NCBI GenBank assembly: GCA_002837415.1
Contig: PJCV01000002.1
Span: forward strand, 248,001-312,000
Source of the DNA: Actinomycetales bacterium SN12
Lineage (GTDB): Bacteria; Actinomycetota; Actinomycetes; Actinomycetales; Microbacteriaceae
Reading direction: 5' to 3'
Length of the DNA: 64,000 nucleotides
Positions 41,191-50,231 of the stretch are shown here, one piece after another. How positions within the stretch are numbered: the first letter of the stretch is position 1; every line of letters starts with the position of its first letter. Position numbers and translations under genes: made by a program. The notes under the pieces are model-generated. The model searched no databases. It was not told the origin of the DNA and worked only from the letters and a program-made list of their open reading frames with translations.

Positions 41191-42480
41191 TCAGCGCGTC
41201 GGGTAGGAGCGCTCGGGCGACCCGACGTACAGCTGCTGCGGACGACCGATCTTGGTCTGCGGGTCCAGGTTCAGCTCACGCCACTGCGCCAGCCAGCCGG
41301 GCAGGCGGCCGATCGCGAACAGCACGGTGAACATGCGCGTGGGGAAGCCCATCGCCTTGTAGATCACGCCGGTGTAGAAGTCGACGTTCGGATACAGCCG
41401 GCGCTCTTTGAAGTAGTCGTCAGCGAGCGCGATCTCCTCGAGCTCCTTGGCGAGGTCGAGCAGCGGATCGGTCACGCCGAGCTCGGCGAGCACCTCGTCC
41501 GCCGCCTCCTTGACGAGCTTCGCGCGCGGGTCGTAGTTCTTGTAGACGCGGTGCCCGAAGCCCATCAGCTTCACACCCGCCTCCTTGTTCTTCACGCTCT
41601 CGACGAAGCGCTGCACGCTCTGACCCGACTCGCGGATCTGCCCGAGCATGGTCAGCACAGCCTCGTTCGCCCCGCCGTGCAGCGGGCCGGAGAGGGCCTG
41701 GATGCCGGCCGAGATCGACGCGAACTGGTTCGCGCCGGTCGAGCCGACCAGACGCACGGTGGAGGTCGACGCGTTCTGCTCGTGGTCCTCGTGCAGGATC
41801 AGCAGCAGCTCGAGCGCCTTCGACATGACCGGGTTCACCTCGTACGGCTCGCTGTGCACGCCGAAGTTGAGCTTGAGGAAGTTGTCGACGAAGCTCAGCG
41901 AGTTGTCGGGGTACAGGAACGCCTGTCCGATGCTCTTCTTGTGCGCGTACGCGGCGATCACGGGCAGCTTGGCGAGCATGCGCACCATGTTCAGCTCGAC
42001 GTGCTCGGGGTTGTGCGGGTCGGTCTGACCCTCGTAGTAGGTCGACAGCGCGGCGACGGCCGACGACAGCACCGACATCGGGTGGGCCGTGTGCGGGAGG
42101 GCGGAGAAGAAGTGCTTGAGATCCTCGTGCAGCAGGGTGTGCCGGCGGATCTTCTCGTCGAACTCGGCGAGCTCGGTCGCCGTCGGCAGCTCGCCGTAGA
42201 TGAGCAGCCACGCCACCTCGAGATAGCTGCAGTTCTTCGCGATCTGCTCGATCGGGTATCCGCGATAGCGGAGGATGCCCTGATCTCCGTCGATGAAGGT
42301 GACAGCCGACTTGGTGGACGCGGTGTTCACGAAGCCGTAGTCGAGGCCCGTGTAGCCGGTCTGACGCGTGAGCGTCGAGAGGTCGATGCTGTCGGTGCCG
42401 CTGCTTCCGCGGACGACGGGGAACTCCGCCGTGGTGTCGCCGATCGAAAGAGTCGCCTTCTCGGGCTGAGCTGCGCTCAC
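41191..42480 (-). CDS. gltA: Citrate synthase GltA
   Basis: 429 residues, type II (hexameric) citrate synthase length. GLDYGFVNTAS and FIDGDQGILRYRGYPIEQ near the N-terminus, LHGGANEAVLTML (catalytic His region, about 260-272) and GFGHRVYKNYDPRA (about 300-313, second catalytic His and Arg), with PTRMFTVLFAIGRLPGWLAQW at the end. Condenses acetyl-CoA with oxaloacetate. GTG 42480 has AGGAGG 5 bases upstream. A TAGGCT at 42563-42568 gives a leader of about 76 nt. Confidence 0.95.
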   Translation of the reverse strand: MSAAQPEKATLSIGDTTAEFPVVRGSSGTDSIDLSTLTRQTGYTGLDYGFVNTASTKSAVTFIDGDQGILRYRGYPIEQIAKNCSYLEVAWLLIYGELPTATELAEFDEKIRRHTLLHEDLKHFFSALPHTAHPMSVLSSAVAALSTYYEGQTDPHNPEHVELNMVRMLAKLPVIAAYAHKKSIGQAFLYPDNSLSFVDNFLKLNFGVHSEPYEVNPVMSKALELLLILHEDHEQNASTSTVRLVGSTGANQFASISAGIQALSGPLHGGANEAVLTMLGQIRESGQSVQRFVESVKNKEAGVKLMGFGHRVYKNYDPRAKLVKEAADEVLAELGVTDPLLDLAKELEEIALADDYFKERRLYPNVDFYTGVIYKAMGFPTRMFTVLFAIGRLPGWLAQWRELNLDPQTKIGRPQQLYVGSPERSYPTR

Positions 42481-42562
42481 GCCAACCTCCTGCTGCGTTC
42501 GTATCGTCGTGGGCGATGAGTGACGCACGCAGCGCCGGTCTGGCAGACCCCATCGCCCCTAC

Positions 42563-42568
42563 AGCCTA
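42563..42568 (-). promoter_or_regulatory. -10 element of gltA
   Basis: TAGGCT on the minus strand; leader about 76 nt before GTG 42480. Confidence 0.45.
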
Positions 42569-42637
42569 GTGGTGACCTCGGCCTACTGTGACATCCGCCA
42601 AGAGATGCGCGTGATCAGCGGGTGGTGCGCACAAATG

Positions 42638-43750
42638 TCAGCGATCGGCGGCGATCAGACGCGTCGCCGCCTGCTGCACGCGCTCGAGGGGCGCGGTCAG
42701 CGAGAGACGCACGTGCTGCCCGGAGTGGTCGCCGTAGAAGTGGCCGGGACCGGCCAGGATGCCGAGGGATGCCAGACGGTCCATGGACTCCCAGGCGTCG
42801 CGTCCCTCCGTCGCCCACAGGTACAGGCCCGCCTCGGAGCCGTCGATGCGGAACCCCGCCTCCACGAGCGCCGGCAGCAGCGCCTCACGCCGCTGACGGT
42901 ACAGCTGCTTCTGTGCGGCGACGTGCTCGTCGTCTCGCAGAGCCACGGCCATCGCATGCTGCACCGGGGCGGGCGGCATCAGGCCGAGGTGCTTGCGCGC
43001 GGCGAGGATGTCGCCGATCAGCTTCGAGCACCCGGCGATGAACGCCGCACGGTAGCCGGCGAGGTTGGACTGCTTGCTCAGCGAGTAGACGCTGAGCAGA
43101 CCGGCGCGGCTGCCCTCGGTGACGCGCGGGTCGAGCACCGACGGGATCGCCTCGCTCCGCCAGGGGCCCTCCCAGCCGAGCTCGGCGTAGCATTCGTCGC
43201 TCGCGAGCACAGCACCGAGCTCTCTCGCCCGGCGCACGGCGACGCGCAGAGCATCCACGTCCCAGGTGCGGCCGTCGGGGTTTCCGGGGCTGTTGATCCA
43301 GATGAGCCTCGCGCCCTCGGGCCACTCCGCGGGGTCGTCGGCGGCGGCAGCGGTCGCGCCGGCGACCGCTGCACCGACGGCGTACGTCGGGTAGGCGACA
43401 CGAGGGCGCACGACGACGTCGCCCGGGCCCAGGCCGAGCAGCAGAGGCAGCAGCGCGACGAGCTCCTTCGAGCCGATCGTCGGCATGACGTTCGCCTCGG
43501 TGAGGTCGGGCACACCGCGCCGGCGGGCGTACCAGTCGACGATGGCCCGGCGCACGTCGCTCGTGCCGACGGTCTGCGGGTAGGCGTGTGCGTCGGTCGC
43601 CTCGGCAAGTGCCCGGCGGATCACCTCAGGGGTGGGGTCGACCGGCGAGCCGATCGACAGATCGACGAGTCCGTCCGGATGCCGGGCAGCGCGCTCGCGG
43701 TAGGGAACGACCGCGTCCCACGGGTAGTCCGCGAGATCCCGGACTCCCAC
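42638..43750 (-). CDS. dapC: N-succinyldiaminopimelate aminotransferase DapC
   Basis: 370 residues, class I PLP aminotransferase. LSIGSPVDPTP (about 31-41), SDECYAEL (about 187-194) and the PLP lysine in YSLSKQSNLAGYR (about 222-234). It is the actinobacterial DapC type usually encoded right after a 7Fe ferredoxin, as here: GTG 43750 abuts the fdxA stop. Transfers an amino group from glutamate to N-succinyl-2-amino-6-ketopimelate, between DapD and DapE. Confidence 0.9.
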   Translation of the reverse strand: MGVRDLADYPWDAVVPYRERAARHPDGLVDLSIGSPVDPTPEVIRRALAEATDAHAYPQTVGTSDVRRAIVDWYARRRGVPDLTEANVMPTIGSKELVALLPLLLGLGPGDVVVRPRVAYPTYAVGAAVAGATAAAADDPAEWPEGARLIWINSPGNPDGRTWDVDALRVAVRRARELGAVLASDECYAELGWEGPWRSEAIPSVLDPRVTEGSRAGLLSVYSLSKQSNLAGYRAAFIAGCSKLIGDILAARKHLGLMPPAPVQHAMAVALRDDEHVAAQKQLYRQRREALLPALVEAGFRIDGSEAGLYLWATEGRDAWESMDRLASLGILAGPGHFYGDHSGQHVRLSLTAPLERVQQAATRLIAADR

Positions 43751-44071
43751 TCACTCCCCCTGTGGGGGCACGGCGGTGACGACGGGGTGGTCGAAGTCGT
43801 AGACCCCGACCTTGGAGGCGCCGCCAGGAGAGCCGATCTCGTTGAAGAACTCGACGTTGGCCTTGTAGTAGTCCGCCCATTCCTCGGGCAGGTCGTCTTC
43901 GTAGTAGATCGCCTCGACCGGACAGACAGGCTCGCAGGCGCCGCAGTCCACGCACTCGTCGGGGTGGATGTACAGCATCCGCTCGCCTTCGTAGATGCAG
44001 TCCACGGGGCACTCATCGATGCAGGCGCGGTCCTTGACATCGACGCAGGGAAGGGCGATCACGTACGTCAC
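43751..44071 (-). CDS. fdxA: 7Fe-8S ferredoxin FdxA
   Basis: 106 residues. CVDVKDRACIDECPVDCIYEG supplies the 3Fe-4S ligands, and CVDCGACEPVCPVEAIYYEDD the 4Fe-4S ligands with the typical extended C-terminus. Soluble low-potential electron carrier. GTG 44071 lies 6 bases after TAGACT (leaderless); dapC follows directly. The fdx-dapC pair is conserved in mycobacteria (Rv1177-Rv1178, as I recall). Confidence 0.93.
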   Translation of the reverse strand: MTYVIALPCVDVKDRACIDECPVDCIYEGERMLYIHPDECVDCGACEPVCPVEAIYYEDDLPEEWADYYKANVEFFNEIGSPGGASKVGVYDFDHPVVTAVPPQGE

Positions 44072-44077
44072 GTGTTC

Positions 44078-44083
44078 AGTCTA
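44078..44083 (-). promoter_or_regulatory. -10 element, leaderless fdxA-dapC
   Basis: TAGACT, 6 bases before GTG 44071. Confidence 0.55.
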
Positions 44084-44090
44084 CGACCCC

Positions 44091-44540
44091 TCAGCGCGCC
44101 TCGCCCCGCGGTGCGGCGGCGCTCGCGGACAGCTCCCTGAGCCGCCGGGTGTCCGGCCAGGCCACGACCAGCATGACGATGCCGGCGGCGACGTACATCC
44201 AGATGTTGCCGAGTGCGGTGTTCTGCACGACGATCGATCCTCCCGGTCCGCGCTGGGAGATCACCAGAAGCAGCGCCATCATCCCCAGTCCCGCAGCGAG
44301 CGCCGCCCACCGGTCGCCCGTGAGGGCGCGGAGCGCGACGAGCAGCGCGGCGCAGGCGATGCCGCCGAGGATCATCCCGACGGGCACGGGTCCGATCGTG
44401 AAGCTGTGCGCGATGGTCGCGGCGACGCCGTACACGGCCCCAGCCAGGGCCGCGGCCAGCCACGAGAGGCCTCGGGAGAGCATTCTGCGCACGGAGTCAG
44501 CGTAGTGCGTGCTGCTGTCCCCCGCCTGAAGAGCGCTCAC
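44091..44540 (-). CDS. Four-helix membrane protein, unknown
   Basis: 149 residues with four hydrophobic stretches (about 27-45, 52-70, 75-95, 110-130) and a charged tail. No family recognised with confidence. GTG 44540 overlaps the azlD stop as GTGA, so it is the third gene of the azlC-azlD operon and may assist the exporter, although the gene also lies just upstream of fdxA in many relatives. Confidence 0.7.
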   Translation of the reverse strand: MSALQAGDSSTHYADSVRRMLSRGLSWLAAALAGAVYGVAATIAHSFTIGPVPVGMILGGIACAALLVALRALTGDRWAALAAGLGMMALLLVISQRGPGGSIVVQNTALGNIWMYVAAGIVMLVVAWPDTRRLRELSASAAAPRGEAR

Positions 44541-44851
44541 CCGGCGAGACCCACCATGCGCAGCAGCGCCGCGACAGCGGCGGCGGCGAACACGACGACG
44601 AGGAACGACTGCCGCATCCACAGCAGTCCCGCGGCGACGAGCACGGCCGGCATCCTGGCATCCACCATCACGGCCTGGCCGGCGCCGAAAGTCTGCACTG
44701 CGACCAGGGCGCCCAGCAGGGCGACGGTGAGCAGATCCGAGATCCGGGCAGGGCGCGGTGCCTCCAGCAGCCGAGCGGGCACCAGGTATCCGGCGGCTTT
44801 CAGCCCGACGCAGATGCAGGCGGCGAGCAGCACCGCGCTCCAGACGGTCAT
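44537..44851 (-). CDS. AzlD-type small subunit, branched-chain amino acid exporter
   Basis: 104 residues, four hydrophobic helices; PARISDLLTVALLGALVAVQ and MPAVLVAAGLLWMRQSFLVVVFAA match AzlD. It pairs with AzlC to export branched-chain amino acids or analogues such as 4-azaleucine. ATG overlaps the azlC stop (ATGA). Confidence 0.85.
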   Translation of the reverse strand: MTVWSAVLLAACICVGLKAAGYLVPARLLEAPRPARISDLLTVALLGALVAVQTFGAGQAVMVDARMPAVLVAAGLLWMRQSFLVVVFAAAAVAALLRMVGLAG

Positions 44852-45576
44852 CGCCAGGCCTCCGCCGGCGCGTCCCTGCGGCCGAGCCAGTTGAACCAGC
44901 CGACCACGATCGCCACGATCGCGGCGACCAGCACGGGAAGGCCCGGCATGAGGAAGGGCGTCAGGCTTGCGGCGACCACGGCAGCGGCGACGCCGACGGC
45001 GATCGCCTGACGTTCCCGCAGCCGGGGCCAGAGCAGCGCGAGGAATGCGGCGGCGGCAGCGGCGTCGAGACCCCAGGCCTTGGGGTCACCCAGCACGTCT
45101 CCGAGCAATGCGCCGGCCAGCGTGGTGATGTTCCAGCCGACGAGCACCCCGAGCCCGGTGAGCCAGAATCCGAGACGGCGCAGGGGTGGTATCCCCTGAG
45201 AGATCGCGACGGCCGTCGACTCATCGATGGTGACGTGCGCGGCCGCGGCACGGCGCCAGAAGCCGTCCCCGATGATCGCTGACATGCGCATGCCGTAGGC
45301 GACGTTGCGCACCCCCAGCAGCGCGGCGCTGGCGACGGCCGAGGGCAGCGCGGCGAGGCCGCCCGCGCCGAACACGCCGATGAAGGCGAACTGCGACCCG
45401 CCGGTGAACATCAGCAGGCTGAGCACGCAGGTCTGCCACACGTCGAGTCCGGATGCCACCGACAGAGCGCCGAATGAGATGCCGTACGCGCTCGTGGCGA
45501 TGGCGACACCGAGGCCCTCGCGCCACACCTCGCGGGTGGCGCGCTCCTGGTCCGCTGTTCGGTGCACTGAACGCAT
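44848..45576 (-). CDS. AzlC-family branched-chain amino acid exporter, large subunit
   Basis: 242 residues, six to seven membrane helices. SAYGISFGALSVASGLDVWQ and LSLLMFTGGSQFAFIG (about 55-70; TGxSQFA is the AzlC hallmark), then LLGVRNVAYGMRMS. Divergent from an XRE-cupin regulator, the usual control for azlCD. ATG 45576 chosen; ATG 45585 is possible. Neither has a ribosome site. Confidence 0.88.
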   Translation of the reverse strand: MRSVHRTADQERATREVWREGLGVAIATSAYGISFGALSVASGLDVWQTCVLSLLMFTGGSQFAFIGVFGAGGLAALPSAVASAALLGVRNVAYGMRMSAIIGDGFWRRAAAAHVTIDESTAVAISQGIPPLRRLGFWLTGLGVLVGWNITTLAGALLGDVLGDPKAWGLDAAAAAAFLALLWPRLRERQAIAVGVAAAVVAASLTPFLMPGLPVLVAAIVAIVVGWFNWLGRRDAPAEAWR

Positions 45577-45644
45577 GAACAACATTCTGAACACGCCGCA
45601 TAGCCCAGTCAAATCGAACGACCGTTTGCCATACTGAACGCATG
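45566..45644. promoter_or_regulatory. Divergent azlC/xre control region with 12-nt direct repeat
   Basis: ACTGAACGCATG occurs at 45566-45577 (covering the azlC start codon) and at 45633-45644 (covering the xre start codon), 67 bases apart. A third partial TTCTGAAC lies between. A likely binding site for the XRE protein at both starts. Confidence 0.5.
45630..45635 (+). promoter_or_regulatory. -10-like CATACT of the xre-cupin gene
   Basis: Ends 6 bases before ATG 45642; leaderless start likely. Confidence 0.4.
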
Positions 45645-46187
45645 GATCTGCGTGAACGCCTCGCACTCGCTCTGCGCCGCGAGCGGGAGGGCGCCGGGAT
45701 CTCGGTGTCGGAGCTGGCCCGCCGGGCAGGCGTCTCCAAGGCGACCGTCTCCCAGCTCGAGAGCGGCTCCGGCAACCCGAGCGTCGAGACCCTCTGGGCG
45801 ATCGGAGACGCGCTGGGCGTGCCGTTCGCGACCCTCGTCGACGATCGTGCGCCGGCGGCGCGGCTCATCCGCCTCGGCGACCATGCGGGCGTGCCGTCGG
45901 CCGCGTCTCCCTATCTGGCGACGCTGCTCTCAGCTGCGGCTCCCGGCACGCGGCGCGACATCTACCTCATCCAGGCCGAGCCGGGCGAGCCTCGGCGCTC
46001 TCTGCCGCATCGTCCGGGCACGACCGAGCATGTCGTGCTGGTCAGCGGCGAGGCGCTGGTCGGCCCGCACGACACGCCCGAGCTGCTGCACCCCGGCGAC
46101 TACCTCTCGTACGCGGGCGATGCGCCGCACACGTTCGAGGCGCGCAGCCCCGGCACCAGCGCGGTGCTGGTGTCGGAGCTGCGCTGA
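45642..46187 (+). CDS. XRE-family regulator with cupin domain
   Basis: 181 residues. Helix-turn-helix at about 5-60 (ISVSELARRAGVSKATVSQLESG) and a C-terminal cupin domain (about 95-180, with HRPGTTEHVVLVSGEALV and LHPGDYLSYAGDAPHTFEA). The cupin probably senses an amino acid or related effector. Divergent from azlCD, so it most likely represses or activates the exporter. Confidence 0.9.
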   Translation: MDLRERLALALRREREGAGISVSELARRAGVSKATVSQLESGSGNPSVETLWAIGDALGVPFATLVDDRAPAARLIRLGDHAGVPSAASPYLATLLSAAAPGTRRDIYLIQAEPGEPRRSLPHRPGTTEHVVLVSGEALVGPHDTPELLHPGDYLSYAGDAPHTFEARSPGTSAVLVSELR

Positions 46188-46203
46188 CTCACCGCTTCAG
46201 CGG

Positions 46204-47085
46204 TCAGTACCAGTTCATGGCCTGCGAGTGGCCCCACGCGGCACACGGCGATCCGTAGGAGCCGTTGATGTAGCCGAGTCCCCACGCGATCTGCGTCGCC
46301 GCGTTCGTGCGCCAGTCGGCACCGGCGCTGGCCATCTTGCTGCCGGGGAGCGACTGAGGGATGCCGGTTGCCCCGCCGTTGGCGTTGTAGGCCTGGTAGT
46401 TCCAGCCGGACTCCTTGGTCCACAGCTTGGCGAGGCAGGAGAACTCGCCCTCGCCCCAGCCGTACCGCTCGGCGGCCATGGCACGCGCGGTCGCCTTGGC
46501 GCCCTCCGGGGTGTTGGCCGTGGCGAGGCGAGCCTGCTCCTCCGCCGCGCGACGTGCTGCCTCCTCGGCGGCGACGCGCTCGGCTTCCGCCTGCGCGCGC
46601 GCAGCCTCGGCGGCCACACGTGCCGCCTCTGCTTCCTTCCCTGCCGTCAGCGCGTTCTGCAGGTCGGAGGTCTTCGACTGGAGAATGGTGGTGCCCTGCA
46701 CGACGTCGGCCGTGAGGTCGACGACCTCCTCGGACGTCAGCTGATCGGCCTCGGTGAGCCTCTGCACCTCGGCGGTCAGGTCGCTGAGGTCGATCTCGGT
46801 CTGCTCGGTCGGCAGCGAGAACTCGACCTGAGCGACCACGTTATTCAGCGACTCGGCGTTCACCAAAGCGATCTTGCCGTCGTCGGCGGCGTCGGCGGCC
46901 TGCTCCAGGGCATGCTCGGAGGGGATGGCGCCGAGCGCGGCGGGGGCGAAGACCGCGCCGCCGGCGGCGGTGGCGGTCAGCACAGCGCCGACGGCCACGG
47001 CGATGAACGGACGCCGCATGCGGGAGTGAGCGGATGCCAGGTTTGCGACCCGCTGAGACGCAGGCGTGTTCTGGGTATCGATCAT
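46204..47085 (-). CDS. Secreted lytic transglycosylase-like protein
   Basis: 293 residues. Signal or anchor segment RPFIAVAVGAVLTATAAGG (about 25-43), a helical region (about 60-125), an Ala/Glu-rich coiled coil (about 128-185, AARVAAEAARAQAEAERVAAEEAARR), and a C-terminal transglycosylase domain with catalytic Glu in WTKESGWNYQAYN (about 219-231), GGATGIPQSL and GYINGSYGSPCAAWGHS at the end. It cleaves peptidoglycan during growth or separation. The start at ATG 47085 is tentative; the upstream region is a structured leader. Confidence 0.88.
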   Translation of the reverse strand: MIDTQNTPASQRVANLASAHSRMRRPFIAVAVGAVLTATAAGGAVFAPAALGAIPSEHALEQAADAADDGKIALVNAESLNNVVAQVEFSLPTEQTEIDLSDLTAEVQRLTEADQLTSEEVVDLTADVVQGTTILQSKTSDLQNALTAGKEAEAARVAAEAARAQAEAERVAAEEAARRAAEEQARLATANTPEGAKATARAMAAERYGWGEGEFSCLAKLWTKESGWNYQAYNANGGATGIPQSLPGSKMASAGADWRTNAATQIAWGLGYINGSYGSPCAAWGHSQAMNWY

Positions 47086-47300
47086 GGGGTGAGGTTCGAC
47101 CTTCGGGGTTCGTCGAGGGCCCGGACCCTCACGGGGCGCGCTCATGGGAGCGCCGTTTCCCGGGCACGAGAGACAAGCCTGTCCTCTGCACCTGGGCAGA
47201 ACCCTGCTCTCATCTGAACGGGAGGTGCGCGCTTCCCGAGAATGACGCCCTTGCGCGTTCGGGGAAGTATGTTATGAGTTCGTTATCTTCTGGGCGGCCG
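47086..47300 (-). promoter_or_regulatory. Structured leader of the transglycosylase gene
   Basis: Stem-loops in the minus-strand reading: 47232-47267 (CTTCCC...GGGAAG with inner ACGC/GCGT), 47138-47153 (GCGCTC/GAGCGC) and 47115-47130 (GAGGG/CCCTC). A -10-like TAACAT lies near 47270-47275. Leader of about 180 nt. Such genes in other actinobacteria carry c-di-AMP riboswitches, but I do not see that consensus. Confidence 0.35.
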
Positions 47301-47344
47301 TGCGGCCGTGCGGCCCCGCGGCCGTCGGCGCCCCCGCTGACGAC

Positions 47345-47403
47345 CGAGACCCCCGCGCAGCGACACCGCCCGGAGGCGACGCGAGTGCTGCGAGGGGGTC
47401 TCG
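47345..47403 (-). terminator. Long hairpin terminator of typA
   Basis: Ten-pair outer stem CGAGACCCCC/GGGGGTCTCG and a six-pair inner stem CGCAGC/GCTGCG, beginning 17 bases past the typA stop. The rest of 47280-47345 is GC-rich with GGCCGTGC repeats and no gene. Confidence 0.7.
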
Positions 47404-47419
47404 ACGAACAGCGGAGAGG

Positions 47420-49333
47420 TCAGGCGTTGGCGTCCTGGCGCTTCAAGCGCGCCGTCTCCCGTGCACGGGTGTTGGCGTCGAGGTTCACCTTGCGGATGCG
47501 AACCACCTCCGGCGTGACCTCCACGCATTCGTCGTCACGGGCGAATTCCAGGCTCTCCTCGAGAGTCAGCACGCGCGGGGGCGTCATCGATTCGAACGAG
47601 TCGGAGCTCGCCGCACGCATGTTGGTGAGCTTCTTCTCCTTCGTGATGTTCACGTCCATGTCGTCGGCTCGCGAGTTCTCGCCGATCACCATGCCCTCGT
47701 ACACTTCGGCGCCCGGCTGCACGAAGAACGACATGCGCTCCTGCAGCGCGATGATCGCGAACGGCGTGACGACGCCCTGACGGTCGGCGACGATCGAACC
47801 ATTCTGACGCGTCGTGATCGATCCGGCCCACGGCTCGTAGCCGTGCGAGATCGCGTTCGCGATGCCGGTGCCTCGCGTGGTGGTGAGGAACTCGCTGCGG
47901 AACCCGATCAGGCCGCGCGAGGGCACGATGAACTCCATGCGCACCCACCCGGTGCCGTGGTTGGTCATGTTCTCCATACGACCCTTGCGGTTCGCGAGAA
48001 GCTGCGTGATCGCGCCGAGGTGCTCCTCGGGGGTGTCGATCGTGAGGTGCTCGAAGGGCTCGTGTGTCTTGCCGTCGATCTGCTTCGTGACCACCTGCGG
48101 CTTGCCGACCGTGAGCTCGAAGCCCTCGCGGCGCATGTTCTCGACGAGGATCGCGAGAGCCAGTTCGCCGCGGCCCTGCACCTCCCATGCGTCGGGGCGT
48201 CCGATGTCGACGACCTTGAGCGAGACGTTTCCGATCAGCTCCTTGTCGAGACGGTCCTTGACCATGCGCGCCGTGAGCTTGTGGCCCCTCACCTTGCCCA
48301 TGAGCGGCGACGTGTTGGTGCCGATGGTCATCGAGATCGCGGGATCGTCGACCGTGATCGCGGGCAGCGGCCGCACGTCGTCGGGGTCGGCGATCGTCTC
48401 ACCGATGGTGATGTTCTCGAAGCCCGCGATGGCGACGATGTCACCGGGACCCGCCGAGTCGGCGGGGTAGCGCTCGAGCGCGCGGGTCTTGAGCAGCTCG
48501 GTGATGCGCGCGTTACTGGTCGTGCCGTCGGAGCGCACCCAGGCGACCGTCTGGCCCTTCTTCAGCGTGCCGTTGAAGACGCGCAGCAGGGCGAGGCGAC
48601 CGAGGAACGGGCTGGAGTCGAGGTTCGTCACCCACGCCTGCAACGGCGCCTCGTCGTCGTAGGCCGGAGCCGGGATGTGCGCGAGGATCGCCTCGAACAG
48701 CGGCTCGAGGTCGTCGTTGTCGGGCAGCGTGCCGTTCTCGGGGCGGTTGCGCGATGCGGCACCGGCGCGGCCCGAGGCGTACACCACCGGCACGTCGAGC
48801 AGGGCATCGACGTCGAGGTCGGGCACGTCGTCGACCAGGTCGGACGCCAGGCCGAGCAGGAGGTCCTGAGCTTCGGCTTCGACCTCGGCGATACGCGCGT
48901 CGCCGCGGTCGGTCTTGTTGACCAGCAGGATGACGGGGAGCTTGGCCTCGAGGGCCTTGCGCAGCACGAAACGGGTCTGGGGAAGCGGCCCCTCGCTGGC
49001 ATCGACGAGCAGCACGACGCCGTCGACCATGGACAGCCCGCGCTCGACCTCACCGCCGAAGTCGGCGTGGCCCGGAGTGTCGATCACGTTGATCGTGACT
49101 TCCTGACCGCCCGAGTGTGCACCGCTGTAGGTGATAGCCGTGTTCTTCGCGAGGATCGTGATGCCCTTCTCGCGTTCGAGATCGCCGGAGTCCATCGATC
49201 GTTCTTCGAGGTGCGCGTGCTCCCCGAACGAGCCCGTCTGGCGCAGCATGGCCTCGACGAGAGTGGTCTTGCCGTGGTCGACGTGTGCGACGATCGCGAC
49301 GTTTCGGAGGTCAGAGCGGAGGGCGTGCGCCAT
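47420..49333 (-). CDS. typA: Ribosome-associated GTPase TypA/BipA
   Basis: 637 residues. G1 [10 protein letters not shown] (about 16-25), switch region EREKGITI, G3 DTPGHADF (about 85-92), G4 NKTDR (about 138-142); then the beta-barrel, EF-G-like domains and the TypA C-terminal domain ([36 protein letters not shown] region). Translational GTPase used in ribosome assembly and stress. The leader before ATG 49333 is about 65 nt. Confidence 0.95.
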   Translation of the reverse strand: MAHALRSDLRNVAIVAHVDHGKTTLVEAMLRQTGSFGEHAHLEERSMDSGDLEREKGITILAKNTAITYSGAHSGGQEVTINVIDTPGHADFGGEVERGLSMVDGVVLLVDASEGPLPQTRFVLRKALEAKLPVILLVNKTDRGDARIAEVEAEAQDLLLGLASDLVDDVPDLDVDALLDVPVVYASGRAGAASRNRPENGTLPDNDDLEPLFEAILAHIPAPAYDDEAPLQAWVTNLDSSPFLGRLALLRVFNGTLKKGQTVAWVRSDGTTSNARITELLKTRALERYPADSAGPGDIVAIAGFENITIGETIADPDDVRPLPAITVDDPAISMTIGTNTSPLMGKVRGHKLTARMVKDRLDKELIGNVSLKVVDIGRPDAWEVQGRGELALAILVENMRREGFELTVGKPQVVTKQIDGKTHEPFEHLTIDTPEEHLGAITQLLANRKGRMENMTNHGTGWVRMEFIVPSRGLIGFRSEFLTTTRGTGIANAISHGYEPWAGSITTRQNGSIVADRQGVVTPFAIIALQERMSFFVQPGAEVYEGMVIGENSRADDMDVNITKEKKLTNMRAASSDSFESMTPPRVLTLEESLEFARDDECVEVTPEVVRIRKVNLDANTRARETARLKRQDANA

Positions 49334-49444
49334 TCAGGAAGTCCAATGCGGATGTGATGTGAGCTGGGGTGCCGCGTATGCCGAGTGAACGGGGCGACGT
49401 TCCAGAATAGCGTACGGCCGAGGATGGCGCCTGGGAGCAGGCCG

Positions 49445-49450
49445 TAGCAT
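49445..49450 (+). promoter_or_regulatory. -10 element of the CPBP gene
   Basis: TAGCAT, 7 bases before GTG 49458; GGAGG also sits in the gap. Confidence 0.45.
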
Positions 49451-49457
49451 CGGAGGC

Positions 49458-50216
49458 GTGAACCGGACGCGACTGTGGTGGGAGATCGCGATCGTGCTGG
49501 CGCTGGGCCTGGGCCAGTCGGCTGTGTACGCGATCGTGCAGCTCGCCTATCGGCTCACCGATTCCACTCCCCTGGCCGATCAGACGGCGACGCTCAACCC
49601 GTCGCGCAGCGATCGCGAGATCTTCGATCTCATCTACCAGCTTCTCTCGATCGGCTTCGGGATCGTCCCCGTGCTGCTGGTCTGCTTCCTGCTGTGGCGG
49701 TCGCGCCCGCCGCATCTCCGGATGCTCGGGATCGACGGCACGAGGCCCGCTCGCGACATGGGATGGGGCCTCGGTCTGGTCGCCGTCATCGGCATCCCGG
49801 GCATGGCGCTCTACTTCGCCGGCCGCGTGCTCGGCTGGTTCGTCGCCGTCGATCCCGCCGGGCTCGACGCGCACTGGTGGACCGTGCCGATCCTGCTGCT
49901 GTCGGCGGCGCGGGCATCCATCCAGGAGGAGTTCGTCGTGCTCGGCTACCTGTTCGCGCGGCTCCGGCAGCTCGGGTGGGGTGTCTGGCCGATCATCATC
50001 GCGACCAGCGTGCTGCGCGCCAGCTACCACCTCTACCAGGGCCCTGGCGCCTTCGTCGGCAACCTGGCGATGGGGCTGCTGTTCGGCTGGCTGTTCGCCC
50101 GCACCGGGCGCCTGCTGCCGTTCCTCGTCGCGCACTTCGCGATCGACGCGATCGTCTTCGTCGGCTATCCGTGGGCGGCCGCGACCTGGCCCGCGCTGTT
50201 CGGGCTCTCCGGCTGA
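49458..50216 (+). CDS. CPBP-family intramembrane metalloprotease
   Basis: 252 residues, six to seven membrane helices. Motif 1 is ASIQEEFVVLGYLFARL (about 154-170), with the EE pair but Gly where the EExxxR arginine is usual. Motif 2 is RASYHLYQGPGAF (about 192-204) and motif 3 HFAIDAIVF (about 227-235). Cleaves or chaperones membrane proteins; the family includes CAAX prenyl and bacteriocin-immunity proteases. GTG 49458 is divergent from typA. Confidence 0.85.
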   Translation: MNRTRLWWEIAIVLALGLGQSAVYAIVQLAYRLTDSTPLADQTATLNPSRSDREIFDLIYQLLSIGFGIVPVLLVCFLLWRSRPPHLRMLGIDGTRPARDMGWGLGLVAVIGIPGMALYFAGRVLGWFVAVDPAGLDAHWWTVPILLLSAARASIQEEFVVLGYLFARLRQLGWGVWPIIIATSVLRASYHLYQGPGAFVGNLAMGLLFGWLFARTGRLLPFLVAHFAIDAIVFVGYPWAAATWPALFGLSG

Positions 50217-50231
50217 CGCCCGCTCCGCCGC

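Noticed and set aside
47086-47300. c-di-AMP (ydaO) riboswitch before the transglycosylase gene
   Set aside because: Hairpins are present, but I could not find the conserved core of that aptamer, so I report only a structured leader.
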